DNA from: Lunularia cruciata
Taxonomy: Eukaryota > Streptophyta > Marchantiopsida > Lunulariales > Lunulariaceae
Direction: 5' to 3'
Length of the DNA stretch: 64,000 nucleotides
NCBI GenBank assembly: GCA_948567375.1
Contig: OX419758.1
Coordinates: forward strand, 5,399,001 to 5,463,000
The notes under the pieces were generated by a model. It was given only the letters and a program-made list of their open reading frames with translations, made no database searches and was not told the origin of the DNA. The stretch's first letter is position 1; every line of letters begins with the position of its first letter. The translations under genes were made by a program, and so were the position numbers. Below are positions 60,608-64,000 of this stretch, piece by piece.

Positions 60608-61010
60608 TGAAATAATATGGAGTTAGCAAAAGTTTAGAGGCTAATGAGGTAGTAAACTAAGCCAAATATAGCTAGGAATTCTAAGAGTATTCTAGAAATA
60701 TCTAAGATATTTTTTTAAGTAGAATTTTCTTAAAGCATCCAAGAAGCTTCTTGATGGGAAGCTTCTAGGTACCTTCAAAGGATTGGGTAAATTGTACACC
60801 AAGTTTATGGTTACCTTAACTTGTATGTCAAGTAAGTGGCTTCTAGAAGGAAGTTTTCTTAGAAGCTTCTCAAGAGCCTTCTATTGCTTTGCTATAAATA
60901 CCAAATCCCAAGCTCATGCTAGGCAAATGGAGTTTCCTTCACTTGAAAGTTCCAATATGATCTTTCACTTTGATCTTCCATTCTCCTATTTCTCTCCTTG
61001 GGGTTTTATA
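60608..61010 (+). repeat. Chromovirus LTR in plus orientation
   Basis: Plus strand from tgaaataatatggagttagc to tctccttggggttttata, the same family as 10548-11078 in reverse orientation. A TATA box (tataaata) lies at 60893-60900, and GAAgcTTC blocks occur upstream (60862-60869 and others). A primer site, tggtatcaaatcaag, follows at 61012-61026 after a one-base spacer, so it is a 5' LTR. Confidence 0.82.
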
Positions 61011-61011
61011 T

Positions 61012-61190
61012 TGGTATCAAATCAAGAATGGGATGGATAGAATCTATGGACCACCAAATTGATTTCTTCCAAACCATTGGGATTTTTATATCCATGTACT
61101 ACCAAAGGATCATTTCATATTGTTCATCATTTCACACTTTGGGTTAAATACTTCGTGTAACTTATCGCATATTGTGAAATTTGGGCGGTC
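61012..61190 (+). other. Primer site and leader of a plus-strand chromovirus copy
   Basis: After the primer site the sequence follows the family's leader (ggatagaatctatggaccacc, accattgggatttttata, catcatttcacactttggg), as in the reverse complement of 22800-22925 and 29580-29700. It then loses similarity near 61190; no gag or pol follows in this direction. Confidence 0.7.
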
Positions 61191-61479
61191 ACTTGAGCAT
61201 ATTTAGATCATTCACATAATAATCAATAAATCTAGGATCCATTGGTAATCTACGATCCATTGCATGGGTACTATAACAATTACATCCATAAACAAAATAG
61301 AATACTATTTCACTCACCTGCTAAACCACCACACTACACTTGCCATTCTTCATTTCCTAATTAATGTTCATTACTCTCAACTTTGAGCTCTCACATCTTC
61401 ATCACAGATTCTAACACTTTAATATTGAATTTGGCTAGCAACAAGATCTCTTCGGCTTCTCACATGTTTGGCACTTCTT

Positions 61480-61955
61480 GTATTGATATTGGAGCAAAAT
61501 CCTACCATTGAGCTTGTTCTACTCAAAATTACCACCATATTTTACCCACTCCATCTAATTGCCTCAAAGCCAAGAGAATCTATCTTTGTTTACCCAAAAG
61601 ATTTGTAGCTTCAAAATAAGATTTGCAATCAAATGCAAAATTCTCTACTACAACCAATATATTCTTGCCTTCAAGTACCTATAGCTTTCAAAATCAAACT
61701 TAATCTTCTCCTTGAAATGGTAATCTCTCTACTTGTTCTTGTCATTGACTATCATAATCTCTCTCTTCCTACAATTGAGTAATATGCTTAATTAAGTGTT
61801 GCATAACAATGATAACTTCATGCATTGCCGCCATGACTACTACTCTAACAAACTACCTACTTGCAATTTTCTAAATTAACATGTAGATACAATACATCCA
61901 CTACTTCATATACTTGCCATTGGAAGGATTAATGGTTCATCAGACAAGGTGATCA
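61480..61955 (-). pseudogene. Chromovirus gag and leader fragment, minus orientation
   Basis: The sequence matches 29110-29570 in the same orientation (cactccatctaattgcctcaaagccaagagaat; gatttgtagcttcaaaat; caaaattctctact; ggttcatcagacaaggtgatca). It therefore faces the plus-strand LTR-leader fragment at 60608-61190, giving an inverted, convergent arrangement of two pieces of the same family. Confidence 0.7.
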
Positions 61956-64000
61956 TCAATTGTAAAGGTAATCTGGTGATGTCCATAATGAGAAAAGGGC
62001 CAACAAAGTCCAAGTGGAGACATCTCTGCCATGAGTATTGGCCAAAATAGCATAGAGAGAGAGAGAGTATGTGTGTGTGGAGCCAATGAGAAGACTCAAT
62101 GGCAAGGGGATTGTAGTGTACATCTATGGTCGAGGCAAACCTAGTAGGAATGCCTAGAGGGTCTAACAAGTGTAACAAAGAATACAAGTCTAGGGAAGCC
62201 TAAAGAACCACTACTAGCATACAAATAGGGTCCATAGGTGTAAGATGATTGGTGGTCTCAACTTGCATACACAAGAAACAAGCTCTTTATCTATGTTGGG
62301 CAAGTCCGATCCCTACCCATTGATAATTTAGACAAGATTGACTAGGACGCTGATGGGGCAGGATATATGGACGTGATGATGGCCCTAGTGTAGGAGAATG
62401 ATTATGCATGGGTGGCAAGTGATAGTGGTGGGAGGAGGATTTAAGGTGAGAGGAGGGTGTGGAGGTCCACGGGAGGAGGATCAAGGGTAGGGGAGTCAAG
62501 TGTGGGGTATCCTCAATAGGACTCACCTCTTATTGGGTGCATTGATGGTAAAAACGAAGTATGTGATCTAGGGATTGAAGGGACTCAATCTAGATTAACC
62601 ACAATAACTATGGGTGTATGCTGAAATAGACGAGGTAAGGGTCAAGCCTTAGGTCACACATATGGGGTATGGGGTACCAGATGAGGAGTGACACTTGAGG
62701 TAGTCCTCTCTATGGCCCCATGCCAAGGGAGGCATGAGGAGAGATGCTAAAAATAGTGCATACATCGTAAAGAGGACAAAGAAAATGCCATACTAAAAGA
62801 GCAAGATATAAAAGACAAAGAGTTGATGGCAAAACACAAAAGAGATAAACAAAAGGACAAAAAGAAACAAAGAAGAGAGAGCATGCAAGGGAGTTGAAAG
62901 GGCCTAGTTGTGGACTCTAAAGATCTCCTTCTTCATCCAATGTCCAGTCCCCTGGCGGGTCCAATTGCCCAACTGTGCCAAAAGTGCTATAAACTTGGGT
63001 ACAAGAACACCCAATAGAAGAACCATTTAATACAAGAACTCTTCATGTGGTGAAATCCCTAATTCTCAAATTCCTCCCGTGTACTGAACCAAAAAGGGCT
63101 ATCCTATTGTGCTTCATTGGTCCCCAAATTTCCTAGGCCCAAGGTCTTGATGTAGGCACACCATCCTTGCCGGGTCTGATCACTCTGTCCTTGCTTGCCC
63201 TATACACAAACCTACTCAATCAAGGCAAACCTTTTACTGTGCTCCTATGAAATGGTTTCTCATGTGCTTGGTTCCGCCTCATATAATTCTGATGCTCCAT
63301 GTTGCCACCCTCCTTCTGAAGCTGTCTCCCAAGTAGAAGTTATGTGCGTGTTGAGAACTCGGGGTCCGAAGAACAAGTCTTGCAGATATATGAGGGCCCC
63401 TGCCTCTAAATTTAAATCCCCACTCCAAAGTTCTCTCAATCTTAACCCACGAAGAGCAGTCTCTTTGAGCCCAGCTATATGAAGAAAGTGCTCGTCTGTT
63501 CTAGTAATCTGCTTCAATTGGAAGACCATCTAGCGCACAAAGTCTACTCTAAGTCCGTTCACCACACTATTTGCCTAGAGGTCTTCTTTGAGGTTCAAAC
63601 CACATTGTATCATCTCCATTCCTAGTCTACTTCCATTGTACAAGAAATCAACTTGAATCTTCAAGTCAAGTCCATCCATACGCACTACCATCCGCATGTT
63701 CGCCGATAGCTCAAAATCGATCCTGAGTGCAATTAATTTTGATGTCCATTTCGATAGAGGATGAATCCAGCAACATCACTTAAAAGGGCTTTGGACTTCA
63801 GACTCATTGCTTGTGGTAGAATTTTGGAATTCTCTTTTGAATCACTCAAAGGTTGCTCTAAATGATCTCCAACCTTCTTCTCGCGTGAATTCGCCGCAAT
63901 TCACTTCTCCATCATGTGGCCTCTAGCATGTCACCGCTGCTTCTTCTTCCGTCCCAACGCCTCAACCAATCAATCTCAATTTTCAACAACTACCATCTCT
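61956..64000. other. Unrecognised region with one decayed reading frame
   Basis: On the minus strand 63260-63740 reads as an almost continuous protein of about 155 codons with two stops. Sample pieces are MVFQLKQITRTDEHFLHIAG and ALIYLQDLFFGPRVL. I do not recognise it. A short microsatellite-like run (gagagagagagtatgtgtgtgtgg) lies at 62058-62081. Nothing else is supported. Confidence 0.4.

Noticed and set aside
61906-62187. Phrase LDFVGPF on the minus strand resembling an integrase core start
   Set aside because: No zinc finger before it and no further core motifs after it; probably chance.
62940-62995. Possible primer binding site (minus strand ttggacccgccagggg) of another LTR element
   Set aside because: It vaguely recalls primer-site regions of some plant LTR elements, but no LTR end or gag could be placed around it.

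Overview
This 64 kb window looks like nuclear DNA from a land plant with a large, repeat-rich genome. The nested and heavily decayed LTR retrotransposons, AT-rich background and tRNA-iMet-type primer sites fit a gymnosperm or fern, but the species cannot be fixed from the sequence. No intact host gene was recognised. Almost everything I could identify is a transposable element or the remains of one. Most recognisable reading frames are broken by nonsense codons of the TAG/TGA type expected from decay of methylated cytosine.

Layout. 1-10.4 kb: AT-rich DNA with a decayed minus-strand relative of an unusual element-encoded protein (3.6-5.5 kb), several tandem repeats, and a ~690 bp solo LTR placed inside a minisatellite. 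10.4-30.2 kb: a minus-strand nest of one Ty3/gypsy chromovirus family. The host element (element 3) keeps its 5' LTR at 29722-30179, while its 3' LTR is split into 10439-10547 and 23298-25008. A composite element (10548-23297, LTR-gag-PR'/LTR-gag-PR-RT-RH-IN'/RT-RH-IN-chromodomain/LTR) was inserted into that LTR with a 5-bp duplication. Two copies of another family (16867-20587 and 23623-24967) sit within this nest, each with its own 5-bp duplication. 30.2-35.7 kb: a plus-strand Ty3/gypsy-type gag-protease remnant, split in its zinc knuckle by a second ~690 bp LTR. 35.9-42.4 kb: a decayed plus-strand Ty1/copia element, split in RNase H by a third copy of the 16.9-kb-type family (39753-41516).

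42.5-51.5 kb is a more GC-rich island. It holds a near full-length non-LTR retrotransposon of the restriction-like-endonuclease (RLE) type (44583-48298, minus, 9-bp target duplication), flanked by weak traces that may be a decayed membrane-transporter gene. A deletion derivative of the same LINE (51518-52770) and a diverged RT fragment of a related one (52990-53560) follow. 53.6-58.9 kb holds nothing I can name. 58.9-62 kb carries a different Ty3/gypsy integrase with its LTR, and inverted fragments of the chromovirus family. 62-64 kb has one unrecognised decayed reading frame.

The most interesting signals are: an RLE-type LINE in a plant; chromovirus LTRs with perfect multi-unit heat-shock-element arrays upstream of a TATA box; an LTR-like element family (TG...CA, 5-bp duplications) that has no second LTR but carries a long coiled-coil-rich coding region; and internal tandem duplications inside a chromovirus.
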